The notes: a model not told the origin generated them from the letters alone. A stretch of DNA of 64,000 nt from Urechidicola croceus (GCA_905181865.1 CAJIZG010000003.1:761001-825000), one strand, 5' to 3'. Counted from the stretch's first letter, positions 24,572 through 34,102 are shown. Numbers and translations: made by a program.

Positions 24572-26971
24572 ATGCGCAAGTATGCCTTATTGATACTGTT
24601 ATTGAGCAGTATCCCATCTATATCACAAAATTGTGATAACACACTTTTCGGCACGATAACAGACCTTTACGATGGATCTTTCCTTGCAGGTGCAACACTT
24701 ATTGTTACAGGTTCTGAACAAACTGTGCAGACAGACCTCGATGGAAATTTTACCATTTCAAATCTTTGTAATGACACTTATTCCATACAAGTATCACATC
24801 TATTCTGCTTGACCAAAGGATTTACCATTAAAGTATCTGGTAACACGAATAAGAACTTTAAATTGGAACACCATTTGGAAGAACTTAAGCAAGTTACTGT
24901 TAAGGGAAAAACTTATAGCAACAAGTCCAAAACAATACTTGAAAACACTATCTCAAAAGAAGAATTGGAACGCTTTAGTAGCGGTACGCTCGGCGATGCC
25001 CTTAATAGTTTGAGCGGCGTTTCTTCTATAAATACTGGAAATACAGTTGTAAAACCGTTAATTAATGGCCTTCACAGCAGCCGTGTTGTCATAATGAATA
25101 ACGGTGTGAGGATGGAAGACCAAGAATGGGGGGCAGAACATGCCCCAAACATTGATATCAATGCCGTAGGCCATCTTACACTGATAAAAGGCGCGGATGC
25201 CTTACAGTTCAGTGGTGATGCTGTGGGAGGTATTATTGTTGTCGAAGCCGCAAAAGTTCCTGTAAAAGATAGTCTTTACGGGAAGACTTTATTTACGGCT
25301 GCAACTAACGGACGAGGTTCTTCCATGAGTTCCGAATTGACCAAAAGTTATCAAAGTGGCTTGTATGCAGCCGTGCAGGGGACATTGAAATATTTTGGCG
25401 ATTTTGAAGCACAAGAGTATATATTGAGTAATACAGGGATTTTTGAACGCAACACATCTTTGCAAGTGGGTCTTAATAGGTTCAATTATGGCATCGAGGC
25501 CTATTATTCACTCTTTAAAAATGAAATCGGCATTTTAAGGGCATCTCATTTGGGCGGTGCGCAAGACCAAATTCGAGCAATAGAGAGCGACAGACCTCTA
25601 ATCATCAATGATTTTACATATCAAATTAACGCCCCGAAACAAGATGTCACGCATCATTTAAGCCGAATAAAAGGCTTCAAAAGGTTTGATAGCTTTGGGA
25701 AATTGAGTCTGCAATATGACTTTCAGCGTAACAAACGCTTGGAATTCGATATCAGGCGCGGTACAGATAAGGATAATGCATCATTAGATTTAAAACTGGA
25801 CACGCATACACTGATGTTGGATTTGGATTCCCATTTGACTGACGCAATAAGCCTAAAGACTGGTTTAATGGCACGATATCAAAATAACTTTGCAAACCCT
25901 AATACTGGTGTACGTAGGTTGATACCCGATTATGACAAATACGATTTGGGAATTTATGCCATAGTGGATTACCGATTGAATCACAACCTACTCGTGGAAG
26001 CCGGTGGACGATTTGATTATAGGTATATGGACGTTTTTAAATTCTATCGTACCTCTTTTTGGAAATCCCGTAATTATGAGGAAGTATTCCCTAAAATTAT
26101 AGTGGAAGAATTGGACAATCAGATTTTGACCAATCCACAACTGAATTTTTATAACGCTTCGGCAACTTTAGGAGCAACATACGATTTTGGCGAGGGGCAT
26201 AAATTATTTTTTAATTATTCACTAGCATCAAGAGCACCCAATCCTTCTGAACTTTTTAGCGAGGGCTTGCACCATTCTGCCTCTCGCATCGAGTTAGGGG
26301 ATTTACGTTTCAATTCAGAAATTGGTCATAAAATTTCTCTAACATTTCAAAGAGAAAATGAAAAATTCAGTTTTTCAATAAATCCGTTCATAAACGCTAT
26401 TTCAGACTTTATAGTTATCGAACCCACAGAAATCCAACAGACGGTACGGGGTAATTTTCAAGTTTGGGAATATAGACAGACCAATGCAAAACTAATAGGT
26501 ATAGATTTTGACACCTCTTATGCCTTTGCCCAAAATTTTCGCTTCAACCACCAATTTTCACTTGTAAAAGGTTACGACCGTTCATTAGATCAACCTTTGA
26601 TAAGTATGCCGCCCGCAAATACGAAAAACGAAATTGTCTATCAAAATCTACAATTCAATAATCTGCGTTTAGCATTGCAGAGTGCGTATGTATTCCGCCA
26701 GAACGAATATCCCAATAACAATTTTGAAGTGTTTATTCCAGAGACCGAAACTATGGAAACTGTCGATTTAAGTACACCGCCTGATGCTTACCATTTACTC
26801 AACTTTAATTCTAGCATTGATTTTAAAGTAACTAAAAAATCAACACTCACACTAGGTTTGGGAATCACCAACGTATTGAATACTTCCTACCGAAATTACC
26901 TAAACCGTCTGCGCTATTATGCAGACGACTTGGGTAGAAATTTTTTATTAAATCTAAAATTCAATTATTAA
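24572..26971 (+). CDS. TonB-dependent outer-membrane receptor, metal-type (ZnuD-like)
   Basis: A 799-residue receptor. A signal peptide (LLILLLSSIPSISQ) is followed by a carboxypeptidase-regulatory-like domain (GTITDLYDGSFLAGATLIV, about residues 28-100). The plug domain has SGTLGDALNSLSGVSSINTG and RVVIMNNGVRMEDQEWGAEH. The barrel ends LLNLKFNY with a terminal aromatic residue. HHLSRIKGF and GLHHSASRIELGD are His-rich loops. With the His/Cys-rich partner, this resembles zinc or copper receptors of the ZnuD kind; the metal is inference. The gene has more GC than its neighbours by eye, so transfer is possible. It is complete, unlike the other TonB-type gene in the window. Confidence 0.85.
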   Translation: MRKYALLILLLSSIPSISQNCDNTLFGTITDLYDGSFLAGATLIVTGSEQTVQTDLDGNFTISNLCNDTYSIQVSHLFCLTKGFTIKVSGNTNKNFKLEHHLEELKQVTVKGKTYSNKSKTILENTISKEELERFSSGTLGDALNSLSGVSSINTGNTVVKPLINGLHSSRVVIMNNGVRMEDQEWGAEHAPNIDINAVGHLTLIKGADALQFSGDAVGGIIVVEAAKVPVKDSLYGKTLFTAATNGRGSSMSSELTKSYQSGLYAAVQGTLKYFGDFEAQEYILSNTGIFERNTSLQVGLNRFNYGIEAYYSLFKNEIGILRASHLGGAQDQIRAIESDRPLIINDFTYQINAPKQDVTHHLSRIKGFKRFDSFGKLSLQYDFQRNKRLEFDIRRGTDKDNASLDLKLDTHTLMLDLDSHLTDAISLKTGLMARYQNNFANPNTGVRRLIPDYDKYDLGIYAIVDYRLNHNLLVEAGGRFDYRYMDVFKFYRTSFWKSRNYEEVFPKIIVEELDNQILTNPQLNFYNASATLGATYDFGEGHKLFFNYSLASRAPNPSELFSEGLHHSASRIELGDLRFNSEIGHKISLTFQRENEKFSFSINPFINAISDFIVIEPTEIQQTVRGNFQVWEYRQTNAKLIGIDFDTSYAFAQNFRFNHQFSLVKGYDRSLDQPLISMPPANTKNEIVYQNLQFNNLRLALQSAYVFRQNEYPNNNFEVFIPETETMETVDLSTPPDAYHLLNFNSSIDFKVTKKSTLTLGLGITNVLNTSYRNYLNRLRYYADDLGRNFLLNLKFNY

Positions 26972-26989
26972 TCTTTAAATATTAAACAA

Positions 26990-27544
26990 ATGAAAAAAGT
27001 AAAATTTTTAGCAACTGCAATTCTTGTAACAGTATTATTCGTTTCGTGTTCAAGTGACGATGATACGCCAGAACCTGTAAATGAAGAAGAAGTGATTACC
27101 ACTTTAACCCTAACCCTTGCACCCAATGGCGGTGGAACGTCGATTACTTTGCAGACGCAAGATTTGGACGGCGATGGTCCAGACGCACCCATAATTAACG
27201 TTTCGGGAAATTTAGCAACTGGAGTTACTTACAATGGAACGCTTGTATTACTCAATGAAACCGTGAATCCACCTGAGAATATAACGGAAGAAGTGGAAGA
27301 AGAAGATTTAGATCACCAATTTTTCTACACGCTTGGTGGCGGATTGGACGTAACAACTGCCTATACTAACTTTGACAGCGAAGGAAATCCTTTGGGCACA
27401 GAATTCACCCTTACAGCAGGTGAAGCCAGTTCAGGCACATTAACAGTTACACTTCGCCACGAACCTACTAAACCAAATACTGATTTAGCGGATGCAGGTG
27501 GAGAAACGGATATTGAAGCAACCTTTAACGTAACGGTACAATAG
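26990..27544 (+). CDS. Lipoprotein partner of the TonB-dependent receptor
   Basis: A 184-residue lipoprotein: signal VTVLFVSCSSDDD with the lipobox Cys near residue 20 and an acidic stretch after it, as in surface-exposed Bacteroidota lipoproteins. The body contains TLTLAPNGGGTSITLQTQD, DLDGDGPDAP, a Glu-rich segment NITEEVEEEDLDHQFFY, and TVTLRHEPTKPN. I recall such proteins next to metal-type TonB receptors, sometimes annotated as type 1 periplasmic binding fold. It may capture the metal or metallophore at the surface. It is 18 bases downstream of the receptor and ends the operon before a strong terminator. Confidence 0.7.
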   Translation: MKKVKFLATAILVTVLFVSCSSDDDTPEPVNEEEVITTLTLTLAPNGGGTSITLQTQDLDGDGPDAPIINVSGNLATGVTYNGTLVLLNETVNPPENITEEVEEEDLDHQFFYTLGGGLDVTTAYTNFDSEGNPLGTEFTLTAGEASSGTLTVTLRHEPTKPNTDLADAGGETDIEATFNVTVQ

Positions 27545-27580
27545 ATTTTAATTAGTCATACTTTTCTTTATTCCAAACTG

Positions 27581-27620
27581 AATGCCCTTTATGATTTTTC
27601 TGTAAAGGGCATTTTATTTT
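27581..27620 (+). terminator. Intrinsic terminator of the TonB-receptor operon
   Basis: AATGCCCTTTA (27581-27591) pairs with TAAAGGGCATT (27602-27612) around a 10-base loop, followed by a T-rich tail. Confidence 0.88.
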
Positions 27621-27701
27621 AGAGTTCTTTAGAAAAAAGCCAACGCACAAAAAGACTCTGAAAAACTCTTAATGTGACCAACTATATCAACCAAAGTTTA
27701 T

Positions 27702-28006
27702 GTGGCTTATATACATAAATTTTCTAAACCGATTCGAGATTCTTTTATTACTCTTAAACTAAATTTCAGCGGTTATAGGAACAAAGACACGCAAGAATTA
27801 ATTATCACAACAGATTATTTGAATGTATTAGAGTATTCTATTCAAAAAGATAAAACTCATTTAATCGATGAAAAAAATGGGAATTGTAATTCGCAAAGAA
27901 GATAGTTTAATGGTATCCAAATTTAATACTGATATCTTTGATAGATTCAATCAAACTACAACGAATTCAGGCGCTGAAAGCAATTCGGACGAAAGTACAA
28001 CCCACA
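27702..28006 (+). other. Unrecognised open stretches ending at a group II intron boundary
   Basis: Two overlapping plus-strand frames are open here, starting at GTG 27702 (IRDSFITLKLNFSGYRNKDT and more) and near 27870 (MGIVIRKEDSLMVSKFNTDI, then SGAESNSDESTTHN). I do not recognise either, and there is no good ribosome site. The stretch may be a frameshifted gene remnant, or the interrupted target of the intron remnant that ends at 28007. Confidence 0.25.
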
Positions 28007-28084
28007 ATCGAGTAGACGGGTGACGATTTAAAAATCGCCACTACGCCTCTCGCACCACCGTACGCATGGGTCTCGTATACTGCG
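28007..28084 (-). mobile_element. 3' end of a group II intron (domains V and VI), orphan
   Basis: On the minus strand the sequence reads CGCAGTATACGAGACCCATG, CGTACGGTGGTGCGAGAGGC, a GC-paired domain VI hairpin (GTGGCGATTT with AAATCGTCAC), and CTACTCGAT. This is the familiar 3' end of bacterial group II introns, whose domain V is followed by GTGnGAGAGG and whose 3' end is CTACTCGAT. The stem has two A-G mismatches that suggest decay. No reverse transcriptase gene and no 5' end occur in the window; the next gene remnant begins at 28222. The 137 bases between hold nothing recognised. Confidence 0.7.
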
Positions 28085-28221
28085 TTCACCAAGTTGAAAT
28101 TTACGTATTATTAATGTAATCTACCGAAGGTTTATACCCTTTTCGTTTGTGCCTAGATTTAGTCATTGTCGTTTACTTTATAAGAGTTATTGGATATGGT
28201 AGTAAACAAAGCAAATTGATT

Positions 28222-29295
28222 TTATTTTTTTTCAATTAATATATTCAGGCGGTTGACACTTTGAATAATGGCTCGAACCGAATGGTAATTAACCTTCCAT
28301 GAATGGCTCATATGCCTCCAAATGGGTTCCCCCTTGCGACTTAGCAAGGGATACCATTCTCCAACGCCTTTATTAATGACTTTTTCAAAAACAAAACTGT
28401 GAATATTTTTATAAGCATTCCAATATTTCGGGTCATCAAATAAGATGGCCGCATCCAAAACTCCAATCATGACCTCGGCTTGTTGCCAAAATTCTTTTTC
28501 TTTATCTGAAACACCTCCCGAGTGCGGTCCTTCAACATAAACTCCACCATATTCATTGTCAACTCCATTATCTACAGAATGATCAAAAATAGTTTTGAGC
28601 AAGTTAATATACGCGTCGTTACTATTACCTAATATATTGAGAGCATGAATAAATAACCAAGCGAATTCGGCATTATGACCATAACAAGTATTGTCTATAG
28701 CATTATTTTTTGAACCATCGTCTGAATACCGATCCCATCCCCAAATGATATCGAACTTAATTTGAGGAGCTATTTCCCAATTTGACCAGAATTGAGGAAT
28801 ACCTGTTTTATATTTTTGATCCATCATTCGGTTCAGCAAAATTTCAATATCTTCCAAAAGCTTTCTGCGATGTACATTTTTTTGCGTTGCCTCATAAAGC
28901 GTGGTAAATGCTTCCATCAAATGCATATGTACGTCTAAGGTTTTCCGGTCACCTCCTGCACTTCCTGGCCCCGCCAAAATCCAATTGCGGCTAAACATTT
29001 CATAATAACCCCCATGATAAGAATCTACACAATATTTTTGAATCAGATCAAAAACCTTTTCCGCATATTCCAATCCGCGTGGGTCTTTAGTCGCCAGGGT
29101 GTACTCACTAAGCGCATATATGGCGAAACTTAACCCGTATACAATTTTTTGATCTATTTTAATATTTCCCTTTCTATCAACCATCCAGTAGAAGCCGCCA
29201 TGTTCTTCGTCCCACATTTTATTGATGATAAAATCCGCTCCATGTTTCGCCAGTTTCAAATAGTTTCCGGTATCATATCCTACCAAAATAGACAT
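28222..29295 (-). pseudogene. AGE/cellobiose 2-epimerase family enzyme, N-terminally truncated
   Basis: The 357-residue frame keeps most of an (alpha/alpha)6-barrel sugar epimerase: GGFYWMVDRKGNI, GHNAEFAWLFIHAL (first catalytic His) and HSWKVNYHSVRAI (second catalytic His). Family members are 390-410 residues; about 60-70 N-terminal residues with a barrel helix pair are missing. The first six residues (MSILVG) are out-of-frame IS3 sequence, so the available ATG is borrowed from the insertion. Members turn ManNAc into GlcNAc or epimerise cellobiose/mannobiose; which applies here is unclear. It is probably inactive, although both histidines remain. Confidence 0.8.
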
Positions 29296-29410
29296 CCGAT
29301 GGAGTTACATTGCTCAAAGATTCATGATATCTTTCATTATTATAATACTCTACCCAGTCGTTTATTGCATTTTCTAACTCTGACGGACTGTAATAATGAT
29401 GTAGTTTTAC
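29273..29410 (-). mobile_element. IS3-family transposase C-terminal fragment
   Basis: Forty-five codons, in frame with the upstream oxidoreductase, encode the end of an IS3-family transposase integrase domain: SELENAINDWVEYYNNERYH, then ESLSNVTPSDVYFGR. The YNNxRYHESLxNVTPxDVYFG pattern is diagnostic. Its left part is fused to Gfo/Idh codon 180 and its right part to the epimerase. No terminal repeats remain. This looks like an insertion followed by deletions reaching into both neighbours. Confidence 0.88.
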
Positions 29411-29950
29411 AATATCCATCAAACTACCTCCTCCGAGTTTTTTTTGGTTTACGATACTTCCTGGATTGTCATCAAAAAATGAAAATGAAGACTGAATTGT
29501 TTTCAAGGTTCCTATCTCTCCAGAATCAATCAATTTTTTTGCTTTTATCCACTGAGGATGGTACTTGTACATAAATGCTTCCATAATTTTTAATCTCGGA
29601 TGTTTTTTTGCCTCATCCATCAATTTCTTCGCTTCAACACTACTCAATGCAATTGGCTTTTCAACAAGTACATGCTTCCCAGCCCTCAAAGCCTTAATTG
29701 CCCAGTCTACATGAAGATGATTTGGCAATGGAATATAAACGGCATCTATAGAGGTATCATCTAACAAATCTTGATAGGCTCCATAATGTTTTGAAATATT
29801 AAAATGTTTCGCAATATCCTTTGCCTTTTGCTTGCTTCTGGATGCTATTGAAGTAAGTTCTGCATATCGACTTTTTAACATAGCTGGAATCACAAAATCT
29901 GTTGCAATCCATGCAGTCCCTAATATTCCCCATTTTATTTTTATTTCCAT
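29411..29950 (-). pseudogene. Gfo/Idh/MocA-family oxidoreductase, C-terminally truncated
   Basis: The N-terminal NAD(P)-binding domain is complete: WGILGTAWIATDFVIPAM (1-25), YIPLPNHLHVDWAIKAL (72-88) and the family motif EKP at 97-99. The second domain is cut after GGGSLMDI (residue 180), where relatives continue GCY and about 150 more residues; a transposase tail follows in frame instead. The family oxidises or reduces sugars and inositols. Loss of the substrate domain makes activity unlikely. It lies about 260 bases downstream of the symporter gene on the same strand and was probably part of that sugar operon. Confidence 0.85.
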
Positions 29951-30105
29951 ATAAAATCAGTTTAGCTCGTATATACGCACTCCAAATTAAGGATACTTTT
30001 TGATTAATTTTCCGTCTATTCCTATTGATTTATTTTCTTTTAAAATCACTACTGCTACGCTGTCACCAAAAGCGATATTATGATTTTCAATTTATTTTCT
30101 TATAA

Positions 30106-30153
30106 AAAAAAACGCATTAACTTATTAACCCACAGGCTGTCAATGCGTTTTTT
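30106..30153. terminator. Hairpin terminator downstream of the symporter gene
   Basis: AAACGCATT (to 30117) pairs with AATGCGTTT (from 30142) across a 24-base loop, with A and T runs outside. It would end the lyase-symporter transcript on the minus strand. The long loop makes it weaker. Confidence 0.6.
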
Positions 30154-30210
30154 ATTGAAACTTTAAACTTTATATTTACATAAAAATTGTTTAAAGTTAT
30201 GTTCATTTTA

Positions 30211-31698
30211 TTAGGATACTATTTGTTTTCTTTTATTGATAATAACAAATAATAAAGCGAGTGAAATCAACCCAGCGGTTCCCATAGCTCCAACTATAAT
30301 TGAGTCTATATCACATTGCAACCAAGCATATTCTGGTGAAAGATCTCTAAAGAATGTTCCCCAAAGAATTACAAAAACACTAAATACTACAGAAGCAATA
30401 CCTTGTGCCTTAGAAATTTTAACATTAAAAATAGCCAGTAGAAATAATCCTAAAATTCCACCACCAAATATTCCTGATACTTGCCACCATAAATCCAACG
30501 CACTAGTTGCATTAATCATCAAAAGTGCAAATAAAATTCCAAAGATGCCCCAAACTACGGTTGACCACCTTAAGAAACTAATACTCGTTTTTTCAGTCGG
30601 ATTTGTTTTAAAATATTTAGTATAGTAATCTTCATACAATACGGTAGCGGAACAATTTAATGCTGAATCAATGGTACTCATTGATGCTGCCAATATCGCT
30701 GCGATAATTAGCCCTTTTATACCCACAGGCAACTCCGTTGAAATGAAATAAGGAAATACCTTGTCGCCTTTTAAATCGGCTGGATCTAATACATTTTCTG
30801 TTCCTGAATAAAAAGCAAACAATGCTGATCCTATGTACAAAAATATCATTGTTAAAGGCAAATACATCAACATGGCAAACCAAACAGATCGCTTCGCTTC
30901 CTTCTCCGTAGACACCGATGCATACTTTTGCGTATAATTTTGATCAGCCATCAGATTTCTAATATTTTCAGACAATCCGTAAATAATCATTACCCAGATA
31001 GTTCTACTACTCAATGACAATGAACTGTCTCCTAGGCTGAATTTATTTGCATCAATTGCATTCTGAATTAAGTATTCTGGTTTGGCAAAAATCTCAATCG
31101 TTAAAAGGTACGCTACAAATAACACTCCTCCAATCATAATAGCAGATTGCATTACATCTGTCCAAATCACGGCTTCCATACCTCCCATTAACGTATAGAT
31201 AATGGTGACAACTCCAATAATTACAATAAGTGCTCGAATATCAATATCAACAAATGAGGTTAACAATAAAGATGACAAGTATAATATTACAGCCGTTCTA
31301 CCCACCATAAAAAGCAGAAACGAAAAAGAAGCATACACTCTTCCCCATTCACCAATTTTATCTTCCAGATATTTATAAACAGAAATGATATTGTTTTTTC
31401 TATAATGTGGAATCACATATTTGGTAACAAACCAAGTAACTGGTATTGCCGTAAGTGCAAATATAACTGGATGCCAATTTGAATCAAATGCTTTACCAGG
31501 AACGGCAATGTACGAGACACTACTCGTATATGCACTCATTACAGCGATACCGGCTGCCCATGCAGGTATTCCTCTACCAGCCACCATAAACTCTTCTGAA
31601 GTTTTGGTTTTTCTGAAGAAATAAATTCCCATCCCTACTAAAATTAATCCGTAAACAATTAAAATAGTGGTGTCAATAGTTCCTAGTTGATAATTCAT
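30211..31698 (-). CDS. Sodium:solute symporter (SSS family)
   Basis: A 495-residue, full-length inner-membrane transporter with about 13-14 hydrophobic helices. It matches the SSS family: EEFMVAGRGIPAWAAGIAV near residue 35, the conserved GGMEAVIWTDVMQ near 170 and AAILAASMSTIDSALN near 340, which lines the sodium/substrate path. It would import a sugar or sugar acid with Na+. The gene follows the DapA/NanA-type lyase after 10 bases, so uptake and cleavage of one substrate, such as a sialic or other keto-sugar acid, are linked. This is inference from context. Confidence 0.88.
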   Translation of the reverse strand: MNYQLGTIDTTILIVYGLILVGMGIYFFRKTKTSEEFMVAGRGIPAWAAGIAVMSAYTSSVSYIAVPGKAFDSNWHPVIFALTAIPVTWFVTKYVIPHYRKNNIISVYKYLEDKIGEWGRVYASFSFLLFMVGRTAVILYLSSLLLTSFVDIDIRALIVIIGVVTIIYTLMGGMEAVIWTDVMQSAIMIGGVLFVAYLLTIEIFAKPEYLIQNAIDANKFSLGDSSLSLSSRTIWVMIIYGLSENIRNLMADQNYTQKYASVSTEKEAKRSVWFAMLMYLPLTMIFLYIGSALFAFYSGTENVLDPADLKGDKVFPYFISTELPVGIKGLIIAAILAASMSTIDSALNCSATVLYEDYYTKYFKTNPTEKTSISFLRWSTVVWGIFGILFALLMINATSALDLWWQVSGIFGGGILGLFLLAIFNVKISKAQGIASVVFSVFVILWGTFFRDLSPEYAWLQCDIDSIIVGAMGTAGLISLALLFVIINKRKQIVS

Positions 31699-31708
31699 GT
31701 TTTTTTAT

Positions 31709-32614
31709 TTAATGAGTATATTCATACTCCTCGACATATTTTTTTATAATCGCTCTGTTTTCATCGTCAAAATTACGCAAAGGCATCGCCATATAATCTT
31801 CACAAACCCCTAAAGCTTTCAGCGCAGATTTTGTCCCTTTTATAAATCTGGAAACGAATTCACCTGTATCATAAATAGTATCATATAACTTCAAAACTTT
31901 TTCACGAAGCCGCGCAATTGTTTCAGTATCATTAGCAACAGAAGCATCGTATAAATCTACAAATAATCTCGGGAAGAAGTTTGCCCCTCCTGCAATAGCG
32001 CCGTGGCCACCATAAATAATTGTTTCTGGCAGAAACATTTCGGTTCCTGTAATTAAAGAAAAGTTAGGGTCATTTTTAAATTCTTCTATCAATGCATAGA
32101 AGTAACCTACATCCCCAGAACTGTCCTTAATGCCTATAGCTCCTAATTCTTTTGATCTCTTTATCGTATCTAGAGTCAAGTGCATTTTTGTGCAACTTGG
32201 CATATTGTACATTATAAATGGTAGTGGTAACTTCGGAACTAATTCTTCCAAATATTCTACCATTTCAGATTGGGAAATCGGCATATAATATGGCGGTGCA
32301 ATTACAACTGCATCCGCTCCCGCCTCTTTTACGTGTTCTGCTATTTCAATAGATCCATCAAAAGATGTATCTGTAATTCCTACAAGTACAGGGATTCTTT
32401 TTGCAACTAATTTACACGATTCTGTGATTAACTCTTTTCGTAACTCGTAGCATAAACTAGGTGCTTCTCCATTTGTGCCAAGCAAAAAAATACCATGTAC
32501 ACCACCTGTAATTAGGTGGTCAATTAAGTTTGTCAGTCCTTTTTTATCTAATTTGCCATCCTCTGTTAACGGTGTAATCATGGGTGGTATTATTCCTTTT
32601 AATGGTAATTTCAT
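31709..32614 (-). CDS. DapA/NanA-superfamily aldolase or lyase, canonical type
   Basis: A 301-residue TIM-barrel lyase with the classic residues: GTNGE (46-50), Tyr136 in MYNMPS and the Schiff-base Lys163 in GIKDSSGD. These fit the pyruvate-type lyases: dihydrodipicolinate synthase, N-acetylneuraminate lyase and 2-keto-3-deoxy sugar acid aldolases. The position first in an operon with a sodium symporter, epimerase and oxidoreductase remnants, and a divergent AraC regulator favours catabolism over lysine synthesis. A sialic-acid role is plausible because of the AGE epimerase, but not shown. It contrasts with the non-canonical lyase at 16437. Confidence 0.85.
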   Translation of the reverse strand: MKLPLKGIIPPMITPLTEDGKLDKKGLTNLIDHLITGGVHGIFLLGTNGEAPSLCYELRKELITESCKLVAKRIPVLVGITDTSFDGSIEIAEHVKEAGADAVVIAPPYYMPISQSEMVEYLEELVPKLPLPFIMYNMPSCTKMHLTLDTIKRSKELGAIGIKDSSGDVGYFYALIEEFKNDPNFSLITGTEMFLPETIIYGGHGAIAGGANFFPRLFVDLYDASVANDTETIARLREKVLKLYDTIYDTGEFVSRFIKGTKSALKALGVCEDYMAMPLRNFDDENRAIIKKYVEEYEYTH

Positions 32615-32694
32615 TTCGTCTAAATTTTATTGAGCTAAATAAATTTAAATTAGGGCAAAACATCACAATAATTTTATTCATCTTACATCATATA

Positions 32695-32728
32695 TTGACA
32701 AATGAACCAATTATATTATGTATTTTTG
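32695..32728 (+). promoter_or_regulatory. Promoter of the AraC-family regulator gene
   Basis: TTG (32695-32697), 23 bases and TATTTTTG (32721-32728) fit the Bacteroidota promoter, 26 bases before the ATG. The 140-base divergent region with the lyase operon likely also holds the regulator's binding site. Confidence 0.5.
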
Positions 32729-32754
32729 AGAAAAAAAGTTAATATAAACAAAGT

Positions 32755-33609
32755 ATGGAATTTGTTTTTGAAAAAATTATCTTACCGGGAAGACAATCTT
32801 TTATTACAAGGAAATTACCTTTAATGGCAAATGAAAGGATTCATTCGCACACAAATTTTGAACTGAATTTAATTACCCATGGCTCTGGAAGAAGAATTGT
32901 AGGAGATAATATTTCTGGATTTGAAAGAGGAGATTTAGTTTTACTTGGAAGAGATCTTCCCCATTGTTGGGAAGTTTTAGATCATGAAAAAAATTATGAA
33001 TCTACATGTATTGTAACCCATTTTACTGAAAACATTCTAAAATCAGCTTTTTTTAACATGCCAGAACTTGATAGCATGTTTAATTTATTAACAAGTGCGA
33101 ATCGCGGAATTCGTTTTAAAATAATTGATATTAGTGAAATAAATGGGCTGCTTGAAAAGATGGTAGACTTGGTAGGATTAGAATATTATATCAATCTCCT
33201 TCAGATATTCAATATACTTTTAAAAGTTAAAAAAACTGAATTTCTTTCAAATCCAGTGAATCCAAATGCTCCGTTTTCAGCAAATCTTGAAAAAATAAAT
33301 AAAGTTTACGAATATGTATTTCAAAATATTCAAGAAGGCATTAAACTAGAAGATGCCTCTTCGGTATTAAATATGGCTCCGAGTTCATTTTGTAGATATT
33401 TCAAGAAGAAAACAGAAATTACCTTTATGGAATATGTTAAAAGCGTTCGTGTTGGAATCGCTGCAAAATTATTGGCCGAAACAGATAAACAAATCACTAA
33501 GATTTGTTATGAATGTGGGTATAACAATCTTGCAAATTTTAACCACTACTTTAAGAAAAGTATGGGTTTAACTCCAACTGATTACCGTAAAAGCTTTAGA
33601 CATGACTAA
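32755..33609 (+). CDS. AraC-family transcriptional regulator
   Basis: A 284-residue regulator. The N-terminal half is a cupin-like sensor domain (ERIHSHTNFELNLITHGSGR, then GDLVLLGRDLPHCWEV). The C-terminal about 100 residues are the AraC double helix-turn-helix: IKLEDASSVLNMAPSSFCRY for the first, and ITKICYECGYNNLANFNHYF with SMGLTPTDYRK for the second. It is divergent from the lyase-symporter operon and so probably controls it in response to a sugar. No membrane segment is present, so the ligand is cytosolic. It is intact although two genes of the presumed regulon are broken. Confidence 0.9.
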   Translation: MEFVFEKIILPGRQSFITRKLPLMANERIHSHTNFELNLITHGSGRRIVGDNISGFERGDLVLLGRDLPHCWEVLDHEKNYESTCIVTHFTENILKSAFFNMPELDSMFNLLTSANRGIRFKIIDISEINGLLEKMVDLVGLEYYINLLQIFNILLKVKKTEFLSNPVNPNAPFSANLEKINKVYEYVFQNIQEGIKLEDASSVLNMAPSSFCRYFKKKTEITFMEYVKSVRVGIAAKLLAETDKQITKICYECGYNNLANFNHYFKKSMGLTPTDYRKSFRHD

Positions 33610-34102
33610 TAATTTGTTACTTTCTTTTTTTCAAATAGTTGATTAAATTTTTAACCCCAGCTGTTTGGCTCTCTCTATTTCTAATTCTAAAATATAGAAC
33701 TATTCTTCAGCAGTTACCTGTTTTTACCTCTTATAACGTTCATATTATATTGTTTTGCCGTCCTTTTATATTCAAAACGTTTACTTACCCATATCGGTTA
33801 TGATTAATTGCGGATGTACTTCTTACATACGTTTTTTAGAGCCAGAGTCTGGTATTACAATACATTCTTAATAGTTTTTTTACAATCTTTTTAATTACAT
33901 TTAACTATGAACCTGGGATATAACAAATAATGTCACGCTCTATTTTATAACTCTAAGTTCGCATTTGAGGATGTATATAGGCAAACTCCATAAACTTGTT
34001 ATGCCTTTTCCGAAATTATGGAATGGTACTCATCAATTTAAAAAAAGTAGGGTTCTAATCCATAGACAAAATATCTTACTAATTACATCGATATTTAATG
34101 TA
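33610..34102. other. Gene-free stretch downstream of the AraC gene
   Basis: About 490 bases with stops in all frames. On the minus strand near 33635-33695 short runs such as NRESQTAGVKNLINYLKKRK could be a protein tail, but I cannot name it. No RNA gene or clear terminator was seen. It is probably another decayed gene. Confidence 0.35.

Noticed and set aside
28007-28084. This GC-richer hairpin as a tRNA or riboswitch
   Set aside because: It lacks tRNA arms and an acceptor end and matches the known 3' end of group II introns better.
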